16,267 bases of DNA from Chitinophaga pinensis (GCA_945870115.1 CAMBRH010000043.1:1-16267), one strand, 5' to 3'; counted from the stretch's first letter, positions 1 to 9,700 are shown. Notes: generated by a model not told the origin, from the letters alone. Numbers and translations: made by a program.

Positions 1-1346
1 GAATAAAAAGCTAATTTTCCATCTGTGGAAACAAACAATCCAATTTCATCTGCTGCGGTATTTATTGGCGAACCAATATTAACCGGTTTCCCCCATTTTC
101 CATTTTCCATTCTAGCATAAAAAATATCTGTTCCACCCATTCCTTTTCTTTCATCAGAACTAGAAGATACAAAATATAAAGTTTCAGAATCTTGATGTAA
201 AAATGGACTTTTATCTTTACCATCTGTATTTAACTCGTCTAAAGGTTTCCCATCAGACCAATCTCCTTTTGAATTTCTTGTTGCATAATAAATGTCATCC
301 ATTCTCGTATTTGGACCTACGACCGTATAATATAGAGTATTTCCATCAGCAGAAAGAGAAGGTTGTGCTTCCCAACCATTATTTGTATTGATTCCAGAAC
401 CCATATTTTCTAATGGTGTCCAAACGAAATCATTTCCTCCTTCCCCACTTCTCTTAAAAGTCGTAATGTATAAATCACAATTCATGTAATTCTGCGTTCC
501 TACCATTTCAGCTTTACAAGCACAAATAATCATTTCTTTATTATCCACAGACATTGTTGCAGCTCCATAACTTGCAAAACTTCCATCGTTGAATGGTTTT
601 GAGAATGCATCTCCAACATTAAAGGGAGAATTCATGTCCTTTCTTTGAGAAAAAGTAAATTCTTCCACAATGTGTGATGTTAAATCACCCAAATTTTTTC
701 TATCTAATTTTCTCGTATAAAACATCAATTCATTATCTGGAGAAATCATAGGAAAATATTCATCATTTGATGTACTAACAACTGGAACTTTTTTAGGCTC
801 AAATGGAACAGATTTTGTTTTTAATTCAACAACACCTTCAACTTCTTTCAAAACTTCATTCACATCTGAAAGTTTTTTATCGTGATCCTCGCTGTAACGA
901 GCAACATCAGTATGTTCAAACGCTTTAAAAGCTTTGAAATATGAAATTGCTTCGTCCATTTGCTTTTGAGAATAATTGATTACTCCCAAATAATACGTAC
1001 AATTTGCATGATAATCAGGACAAAATTCCAAGGTCTTTTTGAACATTTCTTCTGCTTTTGTCATACTTTTATCGCCCATTGCAGGATTTGGCTGCGTTTC
1101 ATAATATTTCATTCCTGCGTCATAAGCATACATGGCATATTCATAATAAGCCATGGCATTGTCAGGAGCAGCTTCAATCGCAGCATTAAAATTTGTTACA
1201 GCAGTTTTAGCATCTTGTGCATTTTTACCAATCTGAATAAACTTCAACACTTTTTTTGCTGGTGGCAAACAAGATTCATCTTCTTCTTGAGAAAAAGTGA
1301 CAAATGAAACTAGAAATAATGTGAGAATTAGGTAATGTTTTTTCAT
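1..1346 (-). CDS. TPR and PD40 beta-propeller envelope protein, N-terminal part (runs off the left edge)
   Basis: An uninterrupted frame reads leftwards from ATG at 1346 to the window edge, about 448 codons with no stop. Residues 1-19 form a signal peptide (MKKHYLILTLFLVSFVTFSQ, likely cut between S19 and Q20), so the product is exported. Residues about 30-160 look like TPR repeats (AIEAAPDNAMAYYEYAMYAY; later a CPDYHANCTYYLGVINYSQK segment). From about residue 195 onward come PD40/WD40-like propeller blades, with segments such as YFPMISPDNELMFYTRK, QPSLSADGNTLYYTV, SPFLHQDSETLYFVSSSS and GLFVSTDGKLAFY. In Bacteroidota this TPR-then-PD40 order is typical of envelope proteins that often end in an OmpA-like peptidoglycan-binding domain, including the T9SS component PorE. 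The C-terminal part is outside the window, so PorE identity is only a possibility. The domain call is firm and the function is not. Confidence 0.85.
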   Translation of the reverse strand, partial: MKKHYLILTLFLVSFVTFSQEEDESCLPPAKKVLKFIQIGKNAQDAKTAVTNFNAAIEAAPDNAMAYYEYAMYAYDAGMKYYETQPNPAMGDKSMTKAEEMFKKTLEFCPDYHANCTYYLGVINYSQKQMDEAISYFKAFKAFEHTDVARYSEDHDKKLSDVNEVLKEVEGVVELKTKSVPFEPKKVPVVSTSNDEYFPMISPDNELMFYTRKLDRKNLGDLTSHIVEEFTFSQRKDMNSPFNVGDAFSKPFNDGSFASYGAATMSVDNKEMIICACKAEMVGTQNYMNCDLYITTFKRSGEGGNDFVWTPLENMGSGINTNNGWEAQPSLSADGNTLYYTVVGPNTRMDDIYYATRNSKGDWSDGKPLDELNTDGKDKSPFLHQDSETLYFVSSSSDERKGMGGTDIFYARMENGKWGKPVNIGSPINTAADEIGLFVSTDGKLAFY

Positions 1347-1435
1347 GTAATTTTGATTTAATTTTTTTATAATTGTTTGGAATCAAATTCCGTACCGAAG
1401 TATTTTTTATTTTGATATAATGTTAAAGTTATTAT

Positions 1436-2611
1436 TTAGTTACACTTTTTTAATTCATTTTCTAAAAATGATTCTAAAATCTCTTTTGAAGGTAGGTCCA
1501 AAATGTATTTTGAAACAAATAATTTTTCTTCCATTCCTGCGAGTGCATATTCTACCATTTTTTTTCCTTTTTCTGTACAAAGTAAAATTCCGATTGGATC
1601 GTTATCTCCTTCTAATTTTATCTGATCCTTATAACAACTCACATAACTATTAAGTTGTGAAAGATGCTCATGTTTGAATTTGTCAACTTTTAAATCTATT
1701 AATATGTGACATTTTAAAACTCGATGATAAAAAACCAAATCAACAAAATAATATTCTTCATCAATTAAAATCCTTTTTTGCCTCGCTTCAAAACAAAATC
1801 CATTTCCTAACTCTAAAATAAATTTCTCTAAATGATTTATTAATTCTTGTTCTAATTCAGTTTCATGAATTAAATTTGAATTTGGCAAATTTAAAAAATC
1901 AAAAAAATAAATTGATTTTATAGCATCCTCTGGAACTGCTGGATTAATTTTATTTGAAAGTTCTTGAAATGCTAATTCTTTGTTTGTTGAGAAACCTAAT
2001 CTTTCGTATGCAAGACTTACGATTTGTTTTTCTAATTCTCTTACAGAAAGCGTATTTTTCATGATTAACAATTCATAAAATCTTCTTTTTGTGTCGTCAT
2101 TTATTTTTAAAAGTTCAACAAAATGCGAATACGGAATTTGTGTAAACATTTTCAAAAATAAAGATTCATCTATCTGATAACCATAAGATTGGAATTCGGG
2201 GGACAGTGTTCCCCGAATTGAGATTTCGCTATTATTTTGTTCATTTTCCAATTCGGGGGACAGTGTCCCCCGAATTGGAAAATCGATAATTTTTTCAGAA
2301 ATTAAAGCGTAAATTGGCAATGAAGATAAATGTTCATAAAACAAAATATAGGTCTGATAAAACTTACGAAAATTTCTTAATTCTCGTTCATTAACATTCT
2401 TTAAATCTTGAGATTTTAATTCCTTTGCTAAAAGTGGAAGCAATTTTGAACCATATTTCGCTTTGTCTTCTCCTTTCTGCTCAAACTCAACAATATAATA
2501 TCCAATAAGCCAATTCCTTAAAGAAATATGAACATTTACAGCTTTAACGGCATGTTGTTTCAATTGACTTGATGTCTGTTGAATTGAAGAAACAAGTTGA
2601 TCGAAGTTCAT
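1436..2611 (-). CDS. DUF1016/YhcG-family PDDEXK nuclease-like protein
   Basis: The 391-residue product has the two-part layout of the YhcG/DUF1016 family: an N-terminal helical DUF1016_N region (about residues 10-100, with the LRNWLIGYYIVEFEQKG segment) and a C-terminal PDDEXK nuclease domain (about residues 215-380). Putative catalytic residues are E275 in FCFEARQ, D291 in YFVDLVFYHR and the D306-L-K308 triad in LIDLKVDKFKHEHLSQLNSY. Together these match the family pattern of a core aspartate followed by (D/E)xK. Family members are predicted nucleases often found in accessory regions, and their cellular target is not established. Odd here: residues about 110-140, between the two domains, are encoded by two GC-rich palindromes and contain IRGTLSPE twice, 19 residues apart. 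The reading frame is intact, so the gene is probably functional. It stands alone, diverging from the cytochrome c biogenesis gene, with no restriction-modification partner in view. Confidence 0.88.
   Translation of the reverse strand: MNFDQLVSSIQQTSSQLKQHAVKAVNVHISLRNWLIGYYIVEFEQKGEDKAKYGSKLLPLLAKELKSQDLKNVNERELRNFRKFYQTYILFYEHLSSLPIYALISEKIIDFPIRGTLSPELENEQNNSEISIRGTLSPEFQSYGYQIDESLFLKMFTQIPYSHFVELLKINDDTKRRFYELLIMKNTLSVRELEKQIVSLAYERLGFSTNKELAFQELSNKINPAVPEDAIKSIYFFDFLNLPNSNLIHETELEQELINHLEKFILELGNGFCFEARQKRILIDEEYYFVDLVFYHRVLKCHILIDLKVDKFKHEHLSQLNSYVSCYKDQIKLEGDNDPIGILLCTEKGKKMVEYALAGMEEKLFVSKYILDLPSKEILESFLENELKKCN
2193..2219. repeat. Imperfect GC-rich palindrome inside the nuclease gene, copy 1
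   Basis: A 27-nt inverted repeat has arms AATTCGGGGGACA and TGTTCCCCGAATT around a single central G, with one mismatch that would be a G-U pair in RNA. It lies in frame within the DUF1016 gene and encodes IRGTLSPE on the minus strand. Its centre is 57 nt (19 codons) from the centre of copy 2. The GC-rich arms stand out against very AT-rich surroundings. Confidence 0.9.
2243..2283. repeat. Perfect 41-nt palindrome inside the nuclease gene, copy 2
   Basis: Two perfectly complementary 20-nt arms (the right arm is TGTCCCCCGAATTGGAAAAT) flank a single central G at 2263. The inner 13 nt of each arm match copy 1, while the outer 7 nt of each arm are specific to this copy. It encodes about residues 110-123 of the nuclease (DFPIRGTLSPELEN). 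The symmetry and duplication suggest a mobile or REP-like palindromic element tolerated in frame, comparable in concept to the palindromic elements found inside Rickettsia genes. That comparison is inference. Confidence 0.92.
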
Positions 2612-2779
2612 ATTATATAAAACTTATTTTTTAAATTTATGTTTAATTGAGTATGTAAAGAAAAGATATTTGGACAAGAAATTTAATCCCAAAATATTTA
2701 TTTTTCAACATTAATATGTGAGTTTTAGAAATAATCACAAATAAATTGGAAATCATACAAAAAAACAAATCTCATTGAG

Positions 2780-2788
2780 TAAATTTGC
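2780..2788 (+). promoter_or_regulatory. Bacteroidota-type -7 promoter element for the ccsBA-gpx pair
   Basis: TAAATTTGC matches the TAnnTTTG -7 consensus used by the Bacteroidota primary sigma factor exactly. It ends 27 nt before the ATG of the downstream gene, implying a short leader of about 20-25 nt. No convincing -33 TTTG element was found at the usual spacing, so the call rests on the -7 box and its position. Confidence 0.5.
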
Positions 2789-2815
2789 GCTCGATTTACG
2801 ATTAATAAAATTAGA

Positions 2816-5800
2816 ATGGAAAAAATATTGAAAGGCTTATTTTCTATGCGAATGATGGCATTGGGAATGCTTGTTTTTTTAGTAGCGATTGGAGCTGCAA
2901 CCTTGATAGAATCTACTTATGGAATTCAAGCTGCTAAAATAATAATTTACAACGCTTTATGGTTTGAAGTATTATTGGTTTTCTTGGCTTTCAATTTAAT
3001 TTCAAACATCATTCGATACAAAATGTTTCAACGTGAAAAAATTGCCATGCTAACTTTTCACTTGTCATTTATTGTTATTTTAATCGGAGCTGGAATTACT
3101 CGTTTTATCAGTTTCGAAGGATTAATGCTTATTCGTGAAGGTGAAGCTTCAAACATGATTTTTCTTTCAGATCCGCATTTATGGGTAAGAGTGAATGATC
3201 AAAAAATGCAATACACTTTTAATGAAAAAGAATTCATGTCTGAAATTACAGACAATTATTTTGATATTGCTTTTGATTTCCCTAAACATAAAACTCCAAT
3301 TAAAATTGAATATGTGGATTTTAAATCTAAGCAAATTGATACTTTATTAATCAAAGATTCAATTAAAAATCACGTCTTGGATATTGTAACAGACGGAAAG
3401 AAATCAAATTTCCTTTCTCCAAATGGATTTATCATGATGGGAGATATTCCTCTTTCTTACGAAAAGAAAAATTCAGCTCCAGGAATTGATATCTCGATGG
3501 TAAATGGGAAAATGATGTTTGTGACTAAACTTCCAATGCAATTTTTACCAATGACAGAAATGCGAAAAGTCAGAGAATCTGGCATGCCTATTTCGGATTC
3601 AATGTACAAAAAAGTCCCAACTGATAGCATGATTCCATTCCTGGAAAGAACTTTATATATTGTGAACGGTCAACAATTTGTTTACAACAGAAAAATAGAT
3701 CATGCGAAAATGGTGAAAATGTCTTCTGGAAGAAAAAATGTTGGAATGGATATTTTGACTTTAAAAGTTACCGACGGAAAAGAAAGTAAAATTGTCAGTT
3801 TGGAAGGTGGACTAGGTCAAATTCCTTCAACAGAAGTTTTTCAATTAAATGGATTGCAATACGAAATGGAATATGGTTCAACACAACAAGCTATTCCTTT
3901 TGAAATTGCTTGCCGAGATTTTCAGTTGGATAAATACCCAGGATCTGAAGTTGCTTCATCTTTTGCAAGTGAATTAACAATTTTAGACAAAAAGAAAAAT
4001 TATCAAAAAGACAAACGTGTTTTCATGAACAATGTAATGGATTACGGAGGATATCGTTTTTTTCAATCGAGTTATGATTTAGATAATCCGCAAACTCCAG
4101 AAAACGAAGAAGGAACAAGATTGAGCGTAAACTATGACTTTTGGGGAACAAATGTCACTTATTTAGGATATTTATTAATGGCAATTGGTATGATTTTATC
4201 ACTTTTTGCACGAAATGGTCGTTTCAAAGAATTGTTAGGGAAAATTAAAAAATCAAGAGAAAGAAGAGAATCATCATTGCTTTCCGTTTTGGTAATATTT
4301 TCACTTTTGAGTTTTAACTCTTTCTCTCAAACTTCAATTGATAAAAATCAAGAACATACGCACGATGATCATGTTGGACATAACCATGAAGCCGAGCAGA
4401 CGCAAAAAGTAACTCCAAAAAAAGCAATTTATAGAATCATGTCAGAAGAACATTCTGATGAATTTGCATCTTTGTTAATTCAAGATTTTAAAGGTCGAAT
4501 TGTTCCTGCTCACACAGTTTGTGATGAATTGTTGCGTAAAATTTATGGGAAAAATAAATACAAAGAATTCAATGCTGTTCAAACAATCGTTAGTGCTCAC
4601 ATGTACCCAGATTATTGGGTTAAGCAACAACTTATTTCAATTCCAAAGGCTTGCAGAGAACGTTTAAAACTAAAAGAATACGCAAGTTTAGTAGATTTAA
4701 TTGACCAAACAGGAAATTTCAAATGGTTGAACGAATACAATGAAGCACATCAAAGATTGGAAGCAAAACGTTCTGAATTTGAGAAAAAACTAATCAAATT
4801 AGTGGAGCGTTTTGAAGTAATGAATGCTATTTTAGCTTGGCAATACATGAAAATTATTCCATTGAAAAACGATCCAAATAAAATGTGGTACGTTCCATTG
4901 GATATGCAATTAATGCAAAAAGATTCTCTATCTTCTCCAAATGCTTTGGCTTATTTAACGGCCTTAGACCAAGCTTCTGAAACAAATTCTTATGGCTTAG
5001 CTTTGGATAAATTAAATGCATTGAAGAAATTTCAACGTGAAACAGCAGGCGAAATTGCTCCTTCAGAAAGTTTAGTTAAAATGGAAATTAGCTACAATAA
5101 AATGAATATTTTCAAAAATTCTCAAAATAGCTATTTTGGCTTGGGAATGATTTTATTGATCATTTTCTTCGTGAGAATTTTTGTTAAACCAAGTGTTCGT
5201 TCAGAAATAATATTTAAACGAATTTCTATACCTTTTATCATTTTAATTGGAATCATTTTCCTATACCACGGATATGGCCTAGGAATGCGTTGGTATATTT
5301 CTGGTCACGCACCTTGGAGTAATGGATATGAAGCGGTAATATTTATTGCTTGGGTAACAATGTTAGCAGGTTTTATTTTCTCACGAAAAAATCCAGTGGT
5401 TCTAGCTGGAACAGCAATTCTAGCATATTTCATGCTTTTTGTTTCAGATTTAAATATGTTGGATCCAGAAATCACGCCTTTACAACCAGTTTTAAAATCA
5501 TATTGGTTAATGATTCACGTTGCAATTATTACAGGAAGTTACGGTTTTCTTGGTTTAGGAGCTATTTTAGGATTTTTGAATCTAACCTTATACAATTTCA
5601 GAAATTCAAAAAATGGTCAACGAATTACCGCACACATTAATGAAATTTCTGCTGTTTCAGAACTTACAATCACAATCGGTTTATTCATGCTTACAATTGG
5701 TACTTTCTTAGGTGGAATTTGGGCAAATGAATCTTGGGGAAGATATTGGGGTTGGGATCCAAAAGAAACTTGGGCTTTGGTTTCAGTTTTAGTTTATGCA

Positions 5801-6283
5801 GTTGTTTTGCATTTAAGATATATCCCATCTTTAAGCGGGAAATTCACTTTTAACATGGTTTCGCTTTGGGCTTACGCTTCCATTTTATTCACTTTCTTTG
5901 GTGTAAATTTCTACTTAACAGGTTTACATTCTTACGCTCAAGGTGATGCTTTAGCGAAAATTCCAGAATGGTTGTATTACTATTTAGCGGCTTTCTATTT
6001 ATTTACACAACTTTCATCCATTCATTATACACTTTACAAAAATGAATACAAATTAAATTTTGTGAAGTATTTTACAAGAAGATTTGTTGTGCAATTAATT
6101 ATATTAGCATCCGTATTTTTGTTCCATTTAATTTTCTTGCCATTATCAATCGATATGTCTGTAATTACAAATTACTTATATGTTGTTGGATTAATTGCAT
6201 GTACAATTTTATATTTTATAATTTATTCATTTAGAAGAATTAAATATCACAATAAAAAACTTAAAAGAAATGAACTTATTTGA
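2816..6283 (+). CDS. ccsBA: Fused ResB-CcsA cytochrome c biogenesis protein (System II heme export and ligation)
   Basis: This 1155-residue inner-membrane protein carries both halves of the System II cytochrome c synthase, which moves heme across the membrane and attaches it to CXXCH motifs of apocytochromes. The N-terminal ResB-like half has membrane segments at about residues 13-31, 45-66 and 76-96 (FHLSFIVILIGAGITRF), a large periplasmic region, and another membrane segment near 445-465. The C-terminal CcsA half, from about residue 775, is multi-pass and has the WWD heme-binding motif (ESWGRYWGWDPKETWALV, from about residue 972). It also has candidate axial histidines at H901 (LMIHVAIITG) and H1038 (TGLHSYAQG). 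Between the halves, residues 488-505 look like an internal signal peptide ending FSFSQ-style, followed by a histidine-rich stretch (HTHDDHVGHNH, residues 514-524). This pre-fused form is common in Bacteroidota. The stop overlaps the next gene by 14 nt, so the two are probably co-transcribed. Confidence 0.95.
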   Translation: MEKILKGLFSMRMMALGMLVFLVAIGAATLIESTYGIQAAKIIIYNALWFEVLLVFLAFNLISNIIRYKMFQREKIAMLTFHLSFIVILIGAGITRFISFEGLMLIREGEASNMIFLSDPHLWVRVNDQKMQYTFNEKEFMSEITDNYFDIAFDFPKHKTPIKIEYVDFKSKQIDTLLIKDSIKNHVLDIVTDGKKSNFLSPNGFIMMGDIPLSYEKKNSAPGIDISMVNGKMMFVTKLPMQFLPMTEMRKVRESGMPISDSMYKKVPTDSMIPFLERTLYIVNGQQFVYNRKIDHAKMVKMSSGRKNVGMDILTLKVTDGKESKIVSLEGGLGQIPSTEVFQLNGLQYEMEYGSTQQAIPFEIACRDFQLDKYPGSEVASSFASELTILDKKKNYQKDKRVFMNNVMDYGGYRFFQSSYDLDNPQTPENEEGTRLSVNYDFWGTNVTYLGYLLMAIGMILSLFARNGRFKELLGKIKKSRERRESSLLSVLVIFSLLSFNSFSQTSIDKNQEHTHDDHVGHNHEAEQTQKVTPKKAIYRIMSEEHSDEFASLLIQDFKGRIVPAHTVCDELLRKIYGKNKYKEFNAVQTIVSAHMYPDYWVKQQLISIPKACRERLKLKEYASLVDLIDQTGNFKWLNEYNEAHQRLEAKRSEFEKKLIKLVERFEVMNAILAWQYMKIIPLKNDPNKMWYVPLDMQLMQKDSLSSPNALAYLTALDQASETNSYGLALDKLNALKKFQRETAGEIAPSESLVKMEISYNKMNIFKNSQNSYFGLGMILLIIFFVRIFVKPSVRSEIIFKRISIPFIILIGIIFLYHGYGLGMRWYISGHAPWSNGYEAVIFIAWVTMLAGFIFSRKNPVVLAGTAILAYFMLFVSDLNMLDPEITPLQPVLKSYWLMIHVAIITGSYGFLGLGAILGFLNLTLYNFRNSKNGQRITAHINEISAVSELTITIGLFMLTIGTFLGGIWANESWGRYWGWDPKETWALVSVLVYAVVLHLRYIPSLSGKFTFNMVSLWAYASILFTFFGVNFYLTGLHSYAQGDALAKIPEWLYYYLAAFYLFTQLSSIHYTLYKNEYKLNFVKYFTRRFVVQLIILASVFLFHLIFLPLSIDMSVITNYLYVVGLIACTILYFIIYSFRRIKYHNKKLKRNELI

Positions 6284-6737
6284 TTTTGAAATTAAAGACA
6301 TTCAAGGAAATAACTTTGACTGGAATACTGTAAAAGGAAAAAAAATAATGTTGGTAAATACCGCATCAGAATGTGGTTATACTTTTCATTATGCTCCAAT
6401 GGAGGAAATGTATCAAAAATACAAAGATCAAAATTTCACGATAATTGGTATTCCATCAAATGATTTTGGAGGACAAGAACCTGGAACAGAAGCAGAAATT
6501 GCTACTTTTTGTCAAAAAAATTATGGCGTGACTTTTCCAATGATGTCAAAAGTTGTGATTTTAGGTGAAAATGCCCATCCTATTTACAAATGGTTAAAAG
6601 AAGAAACCACAATGGATGTTGCGTGGAATTTCCAAAAATATTTGATTGACGAAAACGGAAATATTGAACGCATTGTTGCACATAGAATCGAACCAAATGA
6701 TCCAGATATTATTGCTTGGATTGAAGGAAAAGAATGA
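6270..6737 (+). CDS. Glutathione-peroxidase-family thiol peroxidase
   Basis: A 155-residue thioredoxin-fold peroxidase of the GPx family, predicted to reduce peroxides. It is cysteine-based and probably thioredoxin-dependent, as usual for bacterial members. The peroxidatic cysteine is C35 in NTASECGYT. A second cysteine, C81 (TFCQKNYGVTFPM), sits where the resolving cysteine of two-Cys GPx proteins lies. The WNF motif (W119, N120 in AWNFQKYLID) is intact. The segment equivalent to the classic NQFG.QEP reads SNDFGGQEPG, so the tetrad glutamine position is D65. No signal peptide is visible, so it is likely cytoplasmic. It starts inside the 3' end of ccsBA (14-nt overlap, different frame), which suggests translational coupling; the pairing fits a redox theme but does not prove a shared function. 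Confidence 0.93.
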   Translation: MNLFDFEIKDIQGNNFDWNTVKGKKIMLVNTASECGYTFHYAPMEEMYQKYKDQNFTIIGIPSNDFGGQEPGTEAEIATFCQKNYGVTFPMMSKVVILGENAHPIYKWLKEETTMDVAWNFQKYLIDENGNIERIVAHRIEPNDPDIIAWIEGKE

Positions 6738-6746
6738 AGAATTTTG

Positions 6747-6764
6747 TCCCGATAGCTATCGGGA
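6747..6764. repeat. Perfect 18-bp palindrome in a convergent intergenic gap
   Basis: TCCCGATAGCTATCGGGA is a perfect palindrome located 10 nt after the gpx stop and 35 nt before the stop of the converging T9SS-secreted protein gene. It could act as a bidirectional transcription-ending hairpin. However, it has no adjoining T-run on either strand and no loop, so it could equally be a dispersed palindromic repeat or protein-binding site. Confidence 0.7.
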
Positions 6765-6766
6765 GA

Positions 6767-6790
6767 GTTATGAATTATGAACTATGAGTT
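6767..6790. repeat. AACTCATAATTCATAAC-type repeat, copy after gpx
   Basis: GTTATGAATTATGAACTATGAG followed by TT is made of degenerate ~7-8 nt units (TTATGAA/CTATGAG). The same unit in either orientation occurs at 13670-13681 and in 15142-15210. It lies immediately beside the 18-bp palindrome in the gap between converging genes. Confidence 0.7.
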
Positions 6791-6798
6791 TTTTAATT

Positions 6799-9700
6799 CT
6801 ATTTCACACTTATTTTCTTGTTCCAAATTTTTGTTTCACTTTGAATATTTAATATATAAGTTCCTGAACTTAAATTTGATGGAATTTCAAGTTGATTTGA
6901 ACTTAAATTTTTAATTTCTTTTACTAATTTCCCTTGAGAATCAATTAATTTTAGATGTAAAGATTCTTTTGAATTCGGAATAATATTTACAAATTCTCCG
7001 CTACATAAAATCGTTGGAAAAACCTGAATATCAGTATTTTTATTAATTTCATTTACTGAAAGTGGATTTAAAAGATTGATGTTATCCAAATAAATTACAT
7101 TTCCATAATGTCCGATATTTCTGAATGAAAATTGCACATTATTTTCGTGTGGCAAATTTGAAACATCAATTGAATCTGTTCTCCATTGACTTGCTGTTGG
7201 AGTGAAAAATGTTTGTAAATCTGGTGCTGTTGACAAATCTGAACCTCCTTTTTTGTAAATTGATTGAAAAGAATTTCCACAATCTAATGAATACAAAACT
7301 TCCAAAGTATCAGAATAAATTCCTCCATAAAGTGCATAAGCAACATCAAATTTTAATTCTCCATCAATTAATGGCAGTAAATTTAGATTGAAACTTAGTT
7401 GGCTATTTTTCCCTCCCGAATCGTTGTCAAAATTATTGAAAATTGCTGATTTGCTTGAATTCCCAAATGCTCCAGCATCTGAACTGACATTCCAATTTGC
7501 ACAATTTAAATCTGCACTTTGACTCCATCCAAGAGGCAGAAATTCATTTTCAAAACCTTCTTGTACAATTGTATTTGGAGTAATGAAATTCAAATTCACC
7601 TCGACAGAATCAATATCAAAATTTCCATTAGCATCTGTAATTTTTAAAATTCCCAAATGATTTCCTGAAGTTGAAAATAAAACTGCTGGATTTCTTAAAG
7701 ATGAATTTGCGGGACTACCGCTTGGAAAAGTCCATTCCCAAGTTGCACCTTGATGATTCAAGAAAGAATAATCTTCAAAGTAAAATGAATCAATTTCACA
7801 TGTCACTTCTTTTTTTAAATTATCAACTGTGATTCTTGCAATTGGCAAACTTGGATTCTCAAATAAATTTCCTTCCCAAATTCCTTTACCATAAGTTGCA
7901 ATTCTAATCTTTGAATCTCTATAAAAAGGACGTAAAATATTTACACTTGTAAAAGTTGGTAATCCAGAATTATCTATTTGCCAAGAATTTGTATTGTTTT
8001 TGTAATAAACTGCTTTTTCAGTTCCAACATAAATTCCACCATCTGTTCCAGCAATGTGCACAATTGACTGAATACTTTCGTTATTCAAGATCGAACTTGT
8101 GATGTTTTGCCAAGAATTTCCACCATCAGCAGAATGAAAAACCTTTGTACCATTGTTTCCACTTGGATATGCCAACCAAATTTCATTTTCATTGATCGGA
8201 TTTAAAGTCAAAACAATTCTTCTGCTATTTCCAGCTGGAATAGTCAGTAAATTCCAAGTTTGACCAGCATCAATAGATTTCCAAAGTTTTCCAATATTTC
8301 CACTTTCAAGTTGTTGATTTAAATAAATTACATCTGGATTTGAAGAACTTATCTCAATGTATTTAACTTGTTCATTCACATTTGTACCAAATTCTTTTAC
8401 TAAATTAAAACTCGATCCACCGTCAGAAGTTTTCCACAAAGAATTTTCTTTACCTATAAAAGCAATGTTGTAACAGTTAGGATGAAACTCCATTTCACTT
8501 GACTCTGCGGCAAAATATGTTTCATTCGGACTCATTCCAAAACCGAAACTTTGGATTGGATCAGCAACGGTTGTAGGTAAAATTTTTCCACTAATATCAG
8601 AAAAATAAGTTTTTTTATTGTTACCTGGATTCACATAACCAGTAGGCGCTTCTCCCCCACCAAGTTCTAAAAAAGTTCCTGCACCATAATTTTCATGATA
8701 GGCTAAATTTCCATTATGATAAAGTCCACCCACCAACACATCTTCATTCCAACCGCTACCAAAACCCCAAAAATCGGAACCATTTACACCATTCATTTTA
8801 AAATCCGGTTGCGTTGTCAAAAAATCTGTTGCTTTATAAATTCCTCCATCAGTTGTGAACCAATAATTTCCATTTATAAATCTAAAATCTTGATTGTCAA
8901 CATGTAGATTTAATGGTCCGCCAATATAGCCAGAAACGCCAGAAAAAGTTGAAGCTCCATCAGTTGATTTCCAAATATTTAAACCTCCAACAATTACTTC
9001 ATTTGCATTTGTTTGAGAACAAATAATTGCGCAATTGTAAAACCCTTGATGATAAGTCCAATCGGGTGAACCAATAGCTAAATTTGGATGCGTATCTGTG
9101 TAAGGCCCTCCAGTTGGAGAGTTTGGTAAAGTCCAGTTTTGTCCTCCGTCAATACTTTTATAAACTCCAATAAAACCATAATCATTTGCTTTTGCTTCAC
9201 CAATTAAATGTACATAAACACGATTTGGGTCAGCAAGGGTAACTGCAATTCTTCCTCCTCCATCAGTTCTAGCTGCATCTGTGGAATTGTACCAACCAGC
9301 ATTTTGAACATTCCATGTTACTCCTGAATCTGTTGATATTAAAAATTCACAGCGAATTACAGAAGGATTATTTTTTAAGCAATAAATGATAGTTGAATTG
9401 GCCGTATTCTCTTTCACATCATACGTTTTGCTAGTAAATATTTGATTCCACGTATTTCCACCATCTGTTGAACGGTACAATCCATTATCGGTTGCTGCAT
9501 GAATTAATTGTAAATCAGTTGAATTTATCAAAATTTCATTTACACCTAAATTCCCATTTGACAAAGTTTGAGTCCAAGTTTGCCCACCATTAATTGAAAG
9601 ATAAATACCTTTATTTGAGCCGATTAATACAATATTTTCGTCATTAGGATTTACTTCAACCGCATTTACACCACTTCCAAAATCATAATTCATTGAAGTT

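Noticed and set aside
960..1307. 115-residue plus-strand ORF within the TPR/PD40 gene
   Set aside because: It lies antisense to a clear coding frame, has low-complexity Phe/Ile/His-rich composition and no recognisable domain.
2193..2283. CRISPR-like repeat array
   Set aside because: There are only two copies, they are palindromic along their full length, and they are in frame within a gene; there are no spacers or cas genes.
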